64,000 bases of DNA from Lachnospiraceae bacterium (lineage in GTDB: Bacteria; Bacillota; Clostridia; Lachnospirales; Lachnospiraceae). The notes under the pieces are model-generated. The model was not told where the DNA came from, searched no databases, and saw only the letters and a list, made by a program, of their open reading frames with translations. Shown here piece after piece: positions 33,877 to 42,745 of this stretch (position 1 is its first letter; each line of letters begins with the position of its first letter). Location of the stretch: assembly GCA_910574285.1 (NCBI GenBank), contig CAJTAL010000010.1:62001-126000 (forward strand), read 5' to 3'. A program made the position numbers and the translations under genes.

Positions 33877-34716
33877 ATGGCATTAACAGAGAATTTGGGA
33901 AAAAAAGTAAGTCTGAAGATTGTGAAGCAGGTAGACTTCGGAGTATATTTGGGCAATAGCCAGGAGAAGGTGCTGCTTCCGAAGAAACAGGTACCAAAGG
34001 GAGCAGAGAACGGAGATACGGTGGATGTGTTCTTATATAAGGATTCTTCAGACCGTCTGATCGCGACGACGAATGAGCCGAAGATTACCCTGGGGGAGAT
34101 TAAGGCGCTTAAAGTGGCGGATACAGGGAAGATCGGCGCGTTCCTTGACTGGGGACTGGAGAAGGACTTGCTGCTTCCGTTTCGGGAGCAGACGGCGAAG
34201 GTGAGAAAGGGAGACGAGGTTTTGGTATCCCTCTATATTGACAAATCGGACAGGCTGTGCGCGACGATGAAGATCTATGGGATGCTCCGGCAGGATTCGC
34301 CGTATCAGAAGGATGATCAGGTAGAGGGAATCATATATGATACCAGTGATAATTTTGGTGTGTTCGTCGCTGTGGACGACTGCTATTCCGCGTTGATCCC
34401 GAAGAGGGAGGCTTTCGGTACGCTTAAAGTAGGCGACAGGATACATGCAAGGGTCGTCAGAGTGAAGGATGACGGGAAATTGGATCTTGCAGTAAGGGAA
34501 AAAGCATTTCTGCAGATGGATGCTGACGCCGGAATGATATGGGAGAGGTTAAAAGAGAATGGGGGAACACTGCCGTTCACCGATAAGGCAGAACCGGAAC
34601 GGATACAGACAGAGTTCGGTCTGAGTAAGAACGCATTTAAGCGTGCCGTCGGCAGACTCATGAAGGAAGGGAAGATTGAGATACACGATAAATCTATTGA
34701 AATACGCGAGAGATAG
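33877..34716 (+). CDS. cvfB: S1-like RNA-binding protein, CvfB/YitL family
   Basis: This 279-residue protein is built of S1-like beta-barrels: KVSLKIVKQVDFGVYLGNS, ADTGKIGAFLDWGLEKDLLLPF and VEGIIYDTSDNFGVFVAVDD. It ends in a winged helix (TEFGLSKNAFKRAVGRLMKEG). This is the layout of CvfB, which binds RNA and influences virulence-gene expression in Staphylococcus. The ATG at 33877 follows AAAGGA by 6 bases; an upstream in-frame GTG (33862) overlaps that site. It is 11 bases before dnaE. Confidence 0.92.
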   Translation: MALTENLGKKVSLKIVKQVDFGVYLGNSQEKVLLPKKQVPKGAENGDTVDVFLYKDSSDRLIATTNEPKITLGEIKALKVADTGKIGAFLDWGLEKDLLLPFREQTAKVRKGDEVLVSLYIDKSDRLCATMKIYGMLRQDSPYQKDDQVEGIIYDTSDNFGVFVAVDDCYSALIPKREAFGTLKVGDRIHARVVRVKDDGKLDLAVREKAFLQMDADAGMIWERLKENGGTLPFTDKAEPERIQTEFGLSKNAFKRAVGRLMKEGKIEIHDKSIEIRER

Positions 34717-34727
34717 AAGGAGTGAGT

Positions 34728-37700
34728 ATGAGTTTTGCACATCTGCATGTCCATACGGAGTACAGTCTGTTGGACGGTTCGAACAAGATTAAGGAATGTA
34801 TATCCAGGGTAAAAGAATTGGGTATGGACAGCGTGGCGATTACAGATCACGGTGTAATGTTCGGTGTGATTGATTTTTATCGGGCGGCGAAAGCAGAGGG
34901 GATTCACCCGATCCTTGGCTGCGAGGTATATGTGGCTCCGGGGTCCAGATTCGAGAAAGAGACGGCAGGGAGCGGTGAAGACCGATACTATCATCTGGTC
35001 TTACTTGCGAAGAACGACATAGGTTACCATAATCTGATGAAGATCGTATCCAGAGGTTTTACAGAAGGGTATTACTATAAACCAAGGGTGGATCTTGAAC
35101 TTCTGCGGGAGTTCCATGAGGGGCTTATCGCGCTGAGCGCCTGTCTGGCGGGAGAAGTCCAGCGCAATATCCTGCGGGGGATGTACGAGGAGAGCAAATC
35201 CGCTGCCCTGCGGTATCAGGAGATATTCGGAAGAGATAACTTCTTTCTGGAGCTTCAGGATCATGGGTTGAAGGAACAGAAGATGGTGAACCAGTCGCTG
35301 CTTCGGATGTCTCAGGAAACGGGCATCGAGCTTGTGGCGACCAATGACGTCCATTATACCTATGCGGAGGATGAGAAGCCTCATGATATGCTTCTGTGTA
35401 TCCAGACGGGGAAGAAGCTGTCAGATGAGAACCGTATGCGCTATGAGGGCGGCCAGTATTATATCAAATCAGAAGAAGAGATGCGAAAGCTGTTCCCTTA
35501 TGCCGTACAGGCGCTTGAGAATACACAGAAGATCGCTAAGCGGTGTAATGTAGAGATTGAGTTCGGCGTGACGAAACTTCCGAAGTACGATGTGCCGGAG
35601 GGCTATACTTCATGGGAATATCTGAAGGAGCTGTGTTTTACTGGACTGAAGAACCGTTATCCCGACGGGGATGAGTCTCTTAACGAGCGGCTGGAATATG
35701 AACTGTCGGTGATCAAGTCCATGGGGTATGTGGACTATTTCCTGATTGTATGGGACTTTATCAAGTATGCGAAGGATCACGGCATCGCCGTGGGTCCGGG
35801 CCGTGGTTCCGCGGCGGGAAGTATCGTGGCGTACTGTCTGGAGATCACCAGCATAGACCCGATACGGTATCAGCTCCTGTTCGAGCGTTTCCTGAATCCT
35901 GAACGCGTATCTATGCCCGATATTGACGTGGATTTCTGTTTTGAACGGAGGCAGGAGGTCATCGATTATGTGGTAGACAAATACGGGACAGACCGGGTGG
36001 TGCAGATCGTTACCTTCGGTACGATGGCGGCCAAAGGTGTAATCCGGGATGTGGGAAGAGTGATGGATCTTCCGTATGCATTCGTAGACGGAATCGCTAA
36101 GATGATACCGAGAGGGCAGAATAATCAGCCGGTTTCTTTAGAGAGCGCCCTGAAGATGAACCTGGATCTTAAGAAGCAGTATCAGGAGGATGAGCAGGTT
36201 CGGGAATTGATCGACATGTCTAAGAGGCTTGAGGGTCTGCCGAGACATACATCTATGCACGCGGCGGGCGTAGTAATAAGCCAGAAGGCGGTGGATGAGT
36301 ATGTGCCGCTGTCGCTTGGCTCTGACGGTTCTGTTACCGCACAGTTTACGATGACGACGTTAGAAGAGCTTGGGCTTCTTAAGATGGATTTTCTGGGTCT
36401 GCGTACCCTGACCGTGATCCAGGATGCAGTAAGGCTTGCCTGTAAGAGTTCCGGAAAGGAGATCGACATAGGGGAGATTAACTATGACGATAAGAAAGTC
36501 CTGGCTTCCATAGGAACAGGCAGAACGGACGGCATATTCCAGTTGGAAAGCGGCGGGATGAAGAGCTTCATGAAGGAGCTGAAGCCCCAGAGCCTGGAAG
36601 ACGTGATAGCCGGAATCGCCCTGTACCGTCCGGGACCGATGGATTTCATCCCTCAGTATATCAAAGGAAAAGATCATCCGGAGATCATTACTTATGATTG
36701 TCCGCAGTTAGAGCCGATTCTGGCGCCCACATACGGCTGTATCGTCTATCAGGAGCAGGTTATGCAGATCGTCCGCGAACTGGCGGGATATACATTAGGG
36801 CGAAGCGATATCCTGCGCCGCGCCATGTCTAAGAAGAAAGGCGATGTGATGCAAAGGGAACGGGAGAACTTTGTGTATGGAAATGCCGAAGAAGGTGTTC
36901 CGGGATGTATCAATAACGGGATTGACGAGAAGACAGCCAATAAGATATATGACGAGATGATAGATTTTGCGAAATATGCATTTAACAAATCCCATGCGGC
37001 GGCGTATGCGGTGGTGGCGTATCAGACGGCATGGCTTAAGTATTATTATCCGGTGGAATTCATGGCGGCGCTGATGACGTCTGTAATCGACTTTCCAAGC
37101 AAGGTGGCGGAATATATCTATGCCAGCCGTCAGATGGGAATCGATATCCTGCCGCCGGATATAAACAAGGGAATGGGTGATTTCTCCGTAGACGGCGGGA
37201 ATATCCGGTATGGGCTTACCGCGATTAAGAGTATCGGGCGTTCTGTGATTACGGTTATCCTGGAAGAAAGAGAAGCAAGAGGAGAATTCAAGAACCTTAA
37301 GGATTTTATCGAGCGGATGTCCGATAAGGATGTGCTCAACAAACGGACGATCGAGAATTTTATCAAATCAGGCGCTTTCGACAGTCTGGGCGGAACAAGA
37401 AAACAGTTTATGGTCATCTATATTCAGATCTTAGATCAGGTAAACCGGGAGAAAAAATACTCTATGGCGGGGCAGATGACTCTGTTTGATATGGTAAGCG
37501 ACGAACAGAAAGCCGAATTCGACATTCCTCTTCCGAAGGTGGGCGAATACGAGAAGGAGACGAAATTCGCGTTCGAGAAGGAAGTACTGGGCGTATACTT
37601 AAGCGGCCATCCCATGGAGGAGTACGAAGAAAAGTGGAGGAAGAATATTACCAGGACGACTTTGGATTTCCAGTTAGATGAAGAGAACGGAAGAACCAGG

Positions 37701-38216
37701 GTGCATGAGGGTGCAAGAGAAGTGATCGGGGGTATGATCACGTCGAAGACGATCAAATATACGAAACAAAATAAAGTGATGGCTTTTGTTACGCTGGAGG
37801 ATCTGGCAGGTTCTGTGGAAGTGGTGGTATTTCCCCGGGATTATGAGAAGAACCAGCAATATCTGAATGAAGAGGCTAAGGTATTTATCCGGGGCAGGGT
37901 ATCGGAGGCAGACGAGGCGGCGAGTAAGCTGATCTGCGAGAAGGTGATTCCGTTTGAACAGACGAAGCGTGAGCTGTGGCTTCAGTATGAGGATAAAGAT
38001 ACGTATCTTGCCCAGGAGGCTGAACTTTTTGATATGCTGACGGATTCTGACGGCGCGGACAGGGTCGTGATCTACTGTAAGAAAGAGAAGGCTGTAAAGC
38101 GTCTGAGCGCAGGGCGCAGTGTGAATGCCGACAGAATACTGCTGAACAAATTGACGAATTATCTGGGAGAATCTTGTGTAAAAGTAATAGAAAAACCGAT
38201 TGAAAACCTTTGTTAA
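34728..38216 (+). CDS. dnaE: DNA polymerase III alpha subunit
   Basis: This 1162-residue DnaE-type polymerase has the N-terminal PHP domain FAHLHVHTEYSLLDGSNK, the catalytic aspartates in MPDIDVDFCFERR, GPGRGSAAGSIVAYCLEI, and helix-hairpin-helix and C-terminal OB-fold segments (IGGMITSKTIKYTKQNKVMAF). The ATG at 34728 follows AAGGAG by 5 bases; a GTG at 34722 overlaps that site. Firmicutes have a separate PolC, so DnaE probably extends primers on the lagging strand. It is directly followed by pfkA, as in many Firmicutes. Confidence 0.96.
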   Translation: MSFAHLHVHTEYSLLDGSNKIKECISRVKELGMDSVAITDHGVMFGVIDFYRAAKAEGIHPILGCEVYVAPGSRFEKETAGSGEDRYYHLVLLAKNDIGYHNLMKIVSRGFTEGYYYKPRVDLELLREFHEGLIALSACLAGEVQRNILRGMYEESKSAALRYQEIFGRDNFFLELQDHGLKEQKMVNQSLLRMSQETGIELVATNDVHYTYAEDEKPHDMLLCIQTGKKLSDENRMRYEGGQYYIKSEEEMRKLFPYAVQALENTQKIAKRCNVEIEFGVTKLPKYDVPEGYTSWEYLKELCFTGLKNRYPDGDESLNERLEYELSVIKSMGYVDYFLIVWDFIKYAKDHGIAVGPGRGSAAGSIVAYCLEITSIDPIRYQLLFERFLNPERVSMPDIDVDFCFERRQEVIDYVVDKYGTDRVVQIVTFGTMAAKGVIRDVGRVMDLPYAFVDGIAKMIPRGQNNQPVSLESALKMNLDLKKQYQEDEQVRELIDMSKRLEGLPRHTSMHAAGVVISQKAVDEYVPLSLGSDGSVTAQFTMTTLEELGLLKMDFLGLRTLTVIQDAVRLACKSSGKEIDIGEINYDDKKVLASIGTGRTDGIFQLESGGMKSFMKELKPQSLEDVIAGIALYRPGPMDFIPQYIKGKDHPEIITYDCPQLEPILAPTYGCIVYQEQVMQIVRELAGYTLGRSDILRRAMSKKKGDVMQRERENFVYGNAEEGVPGCINNGIDEKTANKIYDEMIDFAKYAFNKSHAAAYAVVAYQTAWLKYYYPVEFMAALMTSVIDFPSKVAEYIYASRQMGIDILPPDINKGMGDFSVDGGNIRYGLTAIKSIGRSVITVILEEREARGEFKNLKDFIERMSDKDVLNKRTIENFIKSGAFDSLGGTRKQFMVIYIQILDQVNREKKYSMAGQMTLFDMVSDEQKAEFDIPLPKVGEYEKETKFAFEKEVLGVYLSGHPMEEYEEKWRKNITRTTLDFQLDEENGRTRVHEGAREVIGGMITSKTIKYTKQNKVMAFVTLEDLAGSVEVVVFPRDYEKNQQYLNEEAKVFIRGRVSEADEAASKLICEKVIPFEQTKRELWLQYEDKDTYLAQEAELFDMLTDSDGADRVVIYCKKEKAVKRLSAGRSVNADRILLNKLTNYLGESCVKVIEKPIENLC

Positions 38217-38228
38217 TTCATGTACAAT
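38200..38228 (+). promoter_or_regulatory. Sigma-A promoter of pfkA
   Basis: TTGAAA (38200-38205), a 17-bp spacer and TACAAT (38223-38228) overlap the dnaE stop codon and lie 120 bases before pfkA. pfkA can thus be expressed independently of dnaE. Confidence 0.6.
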
Positions 38229-38348
38229 GATGAACGAGAGAAAGGCTGATAACTATGACTGTGCTTCTGGAATGCATGTATCTGCCTTTGCAGCAGAGAC
38301 AGAGTGATCCGGAGTGTACATAAAATGACTACAATGGAGGAATGATTT

Positions 38349-39323
38349 ATGGCAAAAGTAGTACGTACAATCGGAGTATTAACCAGTGGAGGCGACGCGC
38401 CGGGAATGAATGCGGCAATTCGTGCCGTCGTTCGTACAGCACTTGGCAAAGGTCTGAGAGTCAGAGGAATCAGAAAGGGTTATGCGGGTCTGTTAGACGA
38501 AGAGATTATTGATCTTTCTGCAAGAGATGTTTCTGATACGATCCAGCGCGGAGGTACGATCCTTCAGACAGCGCGGTGCGAGGAGATGCGGACGGAAGAA
38601 GGACAGCAGAGAGCAGCGGCTATCCTGAAGAAGTACGGGGTTGACGGACTTGTGGTAATCGGAGGAGACGGTTCTTTCGCCGGAGCACAGGCATTGGCGA
38701 ATCTCGGGATTAACACAATCGGAGTTCCGGGAACGATCGACCTGGATATTGCCTGTACGGAATATACGATAGGATTCGATACCGCGGTTAATACAGCGAT
38801 GGAAGCGATCGATAAAGTACGTGATACATCCACATCCCATGAGAGATGCTCTATTATCGAAGTAATGGGCAGGGATGCAGGATACCTGGCATTGTGGTGC
38901 GGTATTGCCAACGGAGCGGAGCGTATCCTGCTGCCGGAAGAGCATGGATACGATGAGACGGCGATTGTGGCGGATATCCAGGAGTGCCGGAAACGTGGTA
39001 AGAAGAATTACATTATCATCAACGCGGAAGGTATCGGCGGTTCCATAGAGATGGCGGAGAGAATCGAAGCGGCAACCGGTATGGAGACCAGGGCGACGAT
39101 TATCGGACACATGCAGCGCGGCGGAAGCCCGACCTGCAAGGACAGAGTATATGCGTCTATTATGGGCGCGATGGCAGTAGATCTTCTGATTGAGGGTAAG
39201 TCAAACCGGGTTGTCGGATACAGACACGGTAAATATGTTGATTTTGACATTAACGAGGCTCTTGGCATGCAGAAAGGAATTCCGGTTTATCAGTATGAGA
39301 TAGCGAAGGAATTAGCACTTTAG
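38349..39323 (+). CDS. pfkA: ATP-dependent 6-phosphofructokinase
   Basis: This 324-residue enzyme phosphorylates fructose 6-phosphate, the committed step of glycolysis. It starts TIGVLTSGGDAPGMNAAIRA and has VIGGDGSFAGA, where the glycine after GGD favours ATP over pyrophosphate. The catalytic loop is PGTIDLDIACTEYTIGFDTA, with leucine where asparagine is usual between the two aspartates. GHMQRGGSPT forms part of the sugar-phosphate site. AGGA precedes the ATG. It has its own promoter inside the end of dnaE. Confidence 0.95.
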   Translation: MAKVVRTIGVLTSGGDAPGMNAAIRAVVRTALGKGLRVRGIRKGYAGLLDEEIIDLSARDVSDTIQRGGTILQTARCEEMRTEEGQQRAAAILKKYGVDGLVVIGGDGSFAGAQALANLGINTIGVPGTIDLDIACTEYTIGFDTAVNTAMEAIDKVRDTSTSHERCSIIEVMGRDAGYLALWCGIANGAERILLPEEHGYDETAIVADIQECRKRGKKNYIIINAEGIGGSIEMAERIEAATGMETRATIIGHMQRGGSPTCKDRVYASIMGAMAVDLLIEGKSNRVVGYRHGKYVDFDINEALGMQKGIPVYQYEIAKELAL

Positions 39324-39345
39324 AAAGATGAAGTAAGAATATGTA

Positions 39346-39434
39346 AGAGAAAAACGAGCGGTAGTCTTGCGGTCTTCATAGAATTAGTTTGAGACCGGTT
39401 CTGTGTACAGGATTATCGCCCGTTTTTTCTATAA
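39346..39434 (+). terminator. Branched terminator after pfkA
   Basis: AAAACGAGCG near 39351 pairs, with one mismatch, with CGCCCGTTTT before a T-run near 39430. The stem encloses a smaller CGGTCT/AGACCG hairpin (about 39377-39404). The long branched form is unusual for a simple terminator, so the boundaries are approximate. Confidence 0.5.
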
Positions 39435-39470
39435 CGTATCAAAGGATATTCGAAAATAACGGCTTTCAAC

Positions 39471-39499
39471 TTGAAATTCTAAATGGCAGGCGGTACAAT
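39471..39499 (+). promoter_or_regulatory. Sigma-A promoter of murI
   Basis: TTGAAA (39471-39476), a 17-bp spacer and TACAAT (39494-39499). It places transcription start near 39506, downstream of the in-frame ATG at 39498, and so supports the later GTG start for murI. Confidence 0.65.
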
Positions 39500-39533
39500 G
39501 GATAACACGAATGGCATAAAGGAGATTTTGAGT

Positions 39534-40355
39534 GTGAAGAATAATTTGAGTAATGAGGCTCCTATAGGAGTTTTTGATTCCGGAGTGGGCGGTCTGACGG
39601 TTGCAAGGGAGATTATGCGTCAGCTTCCTCATGAGAATATTGTGTATTTTGGAGATACTGCGCGGGTGCCGTATGGAAGCAAATCAAAGAATAACATTCT
39701 CCGGTTTTCCAGACAGATCATCCGTTTTCTCAGGACGAAGGGTGTGAAAGCGATCGTGGTAGCCTGTAATACGGTCAGCGCCCTGGCGCTTGAGACAGTG
39801 CAGGAAGAGTCGGATATTCCGATTCTGGGAGTGATCGTCCCGGGAGCGCGCGTTGCCGTGCAGTCGACAAAGAACGATATCATCGGTGTGGCGGGGACTG
39901 AAGCTACGATACAGAGCGAGACCTATACCAAGATCATCAGGCAGATGAATCCGCATGCGGTCGTGATAGGGAAGCCTTGTCCGTTGTTCGTACCGTTGGT
40001 GGAGGAAGGATTTGCGAAGCATAAAATCACGGAAGAAGTGATCGATATCTATCTGTCGGATATGAGGAAGACAGAGATAGATACGATGATACTAGGGTGT
40101 ACCCATTATCCGCTGCTTCGGTCGAGGATCAAGGCATATTTTGGAGAGAAGGTACATATCGTGAATCCGGCGTATGAGACGGCGATGGATCTGAAGAAGA
40201 TTCTGTTTGAGAGAGGAATAGAGAATCGGTCTGAAGAGCCGGCGGATTACGAGTTCTATGTAAGCGATGCTGCAGAGAAATTTACCCGGTTTGCGAATGG
40301 GATCCTCACATATGATGTGGCGTCAACGAGGCTTGTCAATATAGAAGAATATTAA
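39534..40355 (+). CDS. murI: Glutamate racemase
   Basis: This 273-residue enzyme supplies D-glutamate for peptidoglycan. IGVFDSGVGGLTV opens the fold; the catalytic cysteines are in VACNTVSALA and LGCTHYPLL. I place the start at the GTG at 39534, 9 bases after GGAG, giving MKNNLSNEAPIGVF as in relatives. The earlier in-frame ATGs (39483, 39498) lie in or before the promoter -10 region. It is followed closely by the DUF1934 gene. Confidence 0.93.
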   Translation: MKNNLSNEAPIGVFDSGVGGLTVAREIMRQLPHENIVYFGDTARVPYGSKSKNNILRFSRQIIRFLRTKGVKAIVVACNTVSALALETVQEESDIPILGVIVPGARVAVQSTKNDIIGVAGTEATIQSETYTKIIRQMNPHAVVIGKPCPLFVPLVEEGFAKHKITEEVIDIYLSDMRKTEIDTMILGCTHYPLLRSRIKAYFGEKVHIVNPAYETAMDLKKILFERGIENRSEEPADYEFYVSDAAEKFTRFANGILTYDVASTRLVNIEEY

Positions 40356-40418
40356 AAAAGAATGTCAGGTAAGGGATTGGTTAGTATAGGAGAATATGAA
40401 AGAATATCAGGTGATGTT

Positions 40419-40865
40419 ATGACGAAGGATGTTTTGTTAAGCATATCGGGATTGCATTATGAGACGGCGGGAATTGCAGAAGAGGATGAAAACGAGCCGA
40501 TCCAGGTGATCACGCCTGCGACATATTATTTTAAGAACAACAAACATTATGTGATTTATGATGAAGTCGTGGAGGGAATACCCGGGTTTATCAGGAATAA
40601 GGTGCGTATTGCGGAAAGCGGAAAACTTGAGATTGTAAAAAGCGGGTTGTCGAATACCCATATGGTCTTTGAGAAAGACAAGATGAATATCACTCAGTAT
40701 GATACCCCTTATGGTGAGCTGCTGGTTGGAACACATACAAAGGATATGCAGGTAGACGTGACAGACAGGAACATCGACGTGCATGTGAATTATGCTCTGG
40801 ATGTCAATAATGAGCCTGTTGCGGATTGTAATATTGTGATGAATATAAAAGCATTGGATCGGTGA
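40419..40865 (+). CDS. DUF1934 family protein
   Basis: This 148-residue beta-rich protein of the calycin-like DUF1934 (YwiB) family has VLLSISGLHYETAG, ATYYFKNNKHYVIYDEV, and GELLVGTHTKDMQVDV with LDVNNEPVADCNIVMNI at the end. No enzymatic role is known. The ATG at 40419 follows AGGTGA. The last codons lie inside the terminator stem. It probably shares a transcript with murI. Confidence 0.85.
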   Translation: MTKDVLLSISGLHYETAGIAEEDENEPIQVITPATYYFKNNKHYVIYDEVVEGIPGFIRNKVRIAESGKLEIVKSGLSNTHMVFEKDKMNITQYDTPYGELLVGTHTKDMQVDVTDRNIDVHVNYALDVNNEPVADCNIVMNIKALDR

Positions 40866-40880
40866 TCCAATGCTTTTTAA
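40847..40880. terminator. Bidirectional terminator at the end of the DUF1934 gene
   Basis: AAAAGCATTGGATC (40847-40860) pairs perfectly with GATCCAATGCTTTT (40864-40877) across a 3-base loop. It overlaps the DUF1934 stop codon and serves the convergent orphan as well. Confidence 0.85.
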
Positions 40881-40885
40881 ATCCC

Positions 40886-41338
40886 TTATTTTCTGCCGGC
40901 TTTATCCCGCATCTTTGCGAAAAAACCCTTTTTCTTCTGCGGAGTCTCGAGCGGTCCGCGCAGTCCTTTGACAGAGGTGATGTAGATTCCGCTTACATTT
41001 GCCTTAACCTCTTTCTTTACAGGAACGAGGGGGAAGATGTCGGCGTCGCACATCAGGGTCATGATCCTTGGACCGACTTTAGCTTTTACGACCGGAACTT
41101 TGGAGCGGCGGAGATATTTGGGCGTATTATTTATAACCATCTCAGGCAGTCCGGCTTCTTTCAGGGGCAGACGGCCTTTATCGATGATAAGCATCGTCAT
41201 GGTCTGTGACGCGGCTTCTAACTGAGCCTGCTGTTCCGCCTGCTTTTTTTCTGCCCTTTTGCCCAGAAAATATAATACGATAATCGCGGCGATTAAAATA
41301 ATAGTGATTACTATTAAAACGATGGAAAATGTACTCAC
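40886..41338 (-). CDS. Small membrane-anchored protein of unknown function
   Basis: This 150-residue protein has one N-terminal helix (IVLIVITIILIAAIIVLYFLG), a short Lys/Gln/Glu coiled coil (RAEKKQAEQQAQLEAA) and a small soluble domain (MLIIDKGRLPLKEAGLPEMV, PVVKAKVGPRIMTLMCDADIF). A basic tail (KKKGFFAKMRDKAGRK) follows. I recognise no named family; similar proteins are common in Lachnospiraceae. AGGAGG precedes the ATG. It has its own promoter. Confidence 0.72.
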   Translation of the reverse strand: MSTFSIVLIVITIILIAAIIVLYFLGKRAEKKQAEQQAQLEAASQTMTMLIIDKGRLPLKEAGLPEMVINNTPKYLRRSKVPVVKAKVGPRIMTLMCDADIFPLVPVKKEVKANVSGIYITSVKGLRGPLETPQKKKGFFAKMRDKAGRK

Positions 41339-41407
41339 GGGTGAACCTCCTGTATTTTATATGTTTCTATTTTGATCCTGTGTGATCTCATGTATTTCAC
41401 GAGATAC

Positions 41408-41436
41408 ATTGTATCATTCTTTGGGGGCAAGTGCAA
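41408..41436 (-). promoter_or_regulatory. Promoter of the small membrane orphan
   Basis: On the minus strand TTGCAC (41436-41431), a 17-bp spacer and TACAAT (41413-41408). Confidence 0.55.
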
Positions 41437-41564
41437 GAGATTTGATTCACATATCTTTGAACATATCTTTCATATTCAGCTTCAAACTTAACTTTTTAGA
41501 AAATACAGCCGATATATAAATAATCAGATGTTTTAAAGGCCATGCGGCGGGAGAGAGTGAAGGC

Positions 41565-42536
41565 ATGAAGATATATGGAGATTATACATTTCTTCTGGAT
41601 AAATTGAATGTCTGGAATAATTCCCAGGTTAAGATTTTTCAGAATGGAACAAAGATTGTAGAATTTGCGGATAAATTCGTAGAACAGCAGCGTGCTGCGT
41701 CCACAGACCAGGTGGATATCTCAAAAGAAGGGATGAACTATATGAGGGACCAGATGTCAGATCTGAGTTCGTCAGGGGGTTATACCGGGGGGGACGGATT
41801 GTCTCTGATGGACGGGCTCTGCCGGACGTACATATTGCAGAGACTTGACAGTACCAGCGAGGATGGTGTGAGTACCAGGTTATATAACGAGATGGCAGCC
41901 AAGTACAAGGAGAACCTGGCGGCACATGGGAACCGGGATATAAGGAGCCATGCCGAGAGCCTGGCGGCGGCATATCTGGCGGAACGGGATAAGATCATGG
42001 ATGGGTATGCTAATGGTACGAGAGAGGTCTGGACTATGGATTCCAGTACCGGAGATGATTTCAGCGGCGTCGAGTTTGAGATAGACGGGCATACAGTGCG
42101 CTACCGCAAGATGTCCATGGAGGAAGAGTTAAGCGCGGTTGAGAAGACGTTCGAAGAACTCGTGAAGAACGTATCCATGCAGATTGCGAAGGAAGAGGCG
42201 CAGATGAATCCGTCTGCTGGGAGTGAGACCGGCGTCACGGGAGACGGAGAAGGCGAAGAAGTCGACGAGATTATGAAAGAGTTCCGGGATATATCAAAGA
42301 GGGCGACGAATCTTTTGAAGGAACTGGATTATCTGATTAAGAAGATACTGGAAGAAGAGATGAAGAAAAAGAAGCCGAAGGAACCGACCTTAGGAGACAG
42401 ACTGGCGGCCGAGTTGTCTGCTTACGGAGCCGAGGTTGCGGCCAGAGGGCAAAGGCAGGCTCAATACGCGAATTACAGGAAGATGAGCCAGATGGCGTCG
42501 GATGTACAGACATTATTAGGAAATTTAAAGGCTTAG
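41565..42536 (+). CDS. Uncharacterised coiled-coil protein
   Basis: This 323-residue soluble protein has no signal peptide or recognised catalytic motif. The N-terminus (KIYGDYTFLLDKLNVWN) leads to STDQVDISKEGMNYMRDQM, which faintly resembles the KVDIS stretch of flagellar-type regulators. A Gly/Ser-rich spacer follows, then a long charged helical region (about 195-270, FRDISKRATNLLKELDYLI) and a KKKKPKEP linker. The C-terminus is Ala/Gln-rich. It is a candidate export or secretion-associated protein, but that is a guess. AGAGAGTGAAGG precedes the ATG. Confidence 0.65.
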   Translation: MKIYGDYTFLLDKLNVWNNSQVKIFQNGTKIVEFADKFVEQQRAASTDQVDISKEGMNYMRDQMSDLSSSGGYTGGDGLSLMDGLCRTYILQRLDSTSEDGVSTRLYNEMAAKYKENLAAHGNRDIRSHAESLAAAYLAERDKIMDGYANGTREVWTMDSSTGDDFSGVEFEIDGHTVRYRKMSMEEELSAVEKTFEELVKNVSMQIAKEEAQMNPSAGSETGVTGDGEGEEVDEIMKEFRDISKRATNLLKELDYLIKKILEEEMKKKKPKEPTLGDRLAAELSAYGAEVAARGQRQAQYANYRKMSQMASDVQTLLGNLKA

Positions 42537-42686
42537 GGGACGGTTATTTCTGCGGGCAGCGGGCCGGGAAGCTATGCCTGCGAAGATATTTGACTGACAG
42601 TTTTTGAGGAGAAGAAGCAGGGAATAAATTGCTTCTTCTTTTTGTGAGTTCCGGTAATTAGTTCCAGTAATTAGTGTGGATTATAC

Positions 42687-42715
42687 TAGACGTAAGTTTT
42701 CCTATCGTGTATAAT
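42687..42715 (+). promoter_or_regulatory. Promoter of the cardiolipin synthase gene
   Basis: TAGACG (42687-42692), a 17-bp spacer and TATAAT (42710-42715). Two GTAATTAGT direct repeats lie just upstream (around 42653-42676). Confidence 0.55.
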
Positions 42716-42745
42716 AGACGAATCATATCAACAGGAGGTTATTGG

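Noticed and set aside
39483-39533. Upstream ATG starts of murI (39483, 39498)
   Set aside because: They lie within or before the -10 region of a good promoter and lack a ribosome site. The GTG at 39534 follows GGAG and matches the family N-terminus.
42650-42680. Direct repeats GTAATTAGT as a possible CRISPR or iteron array
   Set aside because: Only two copies without regular unique spacers. No cas genes or replication genes are in the window.
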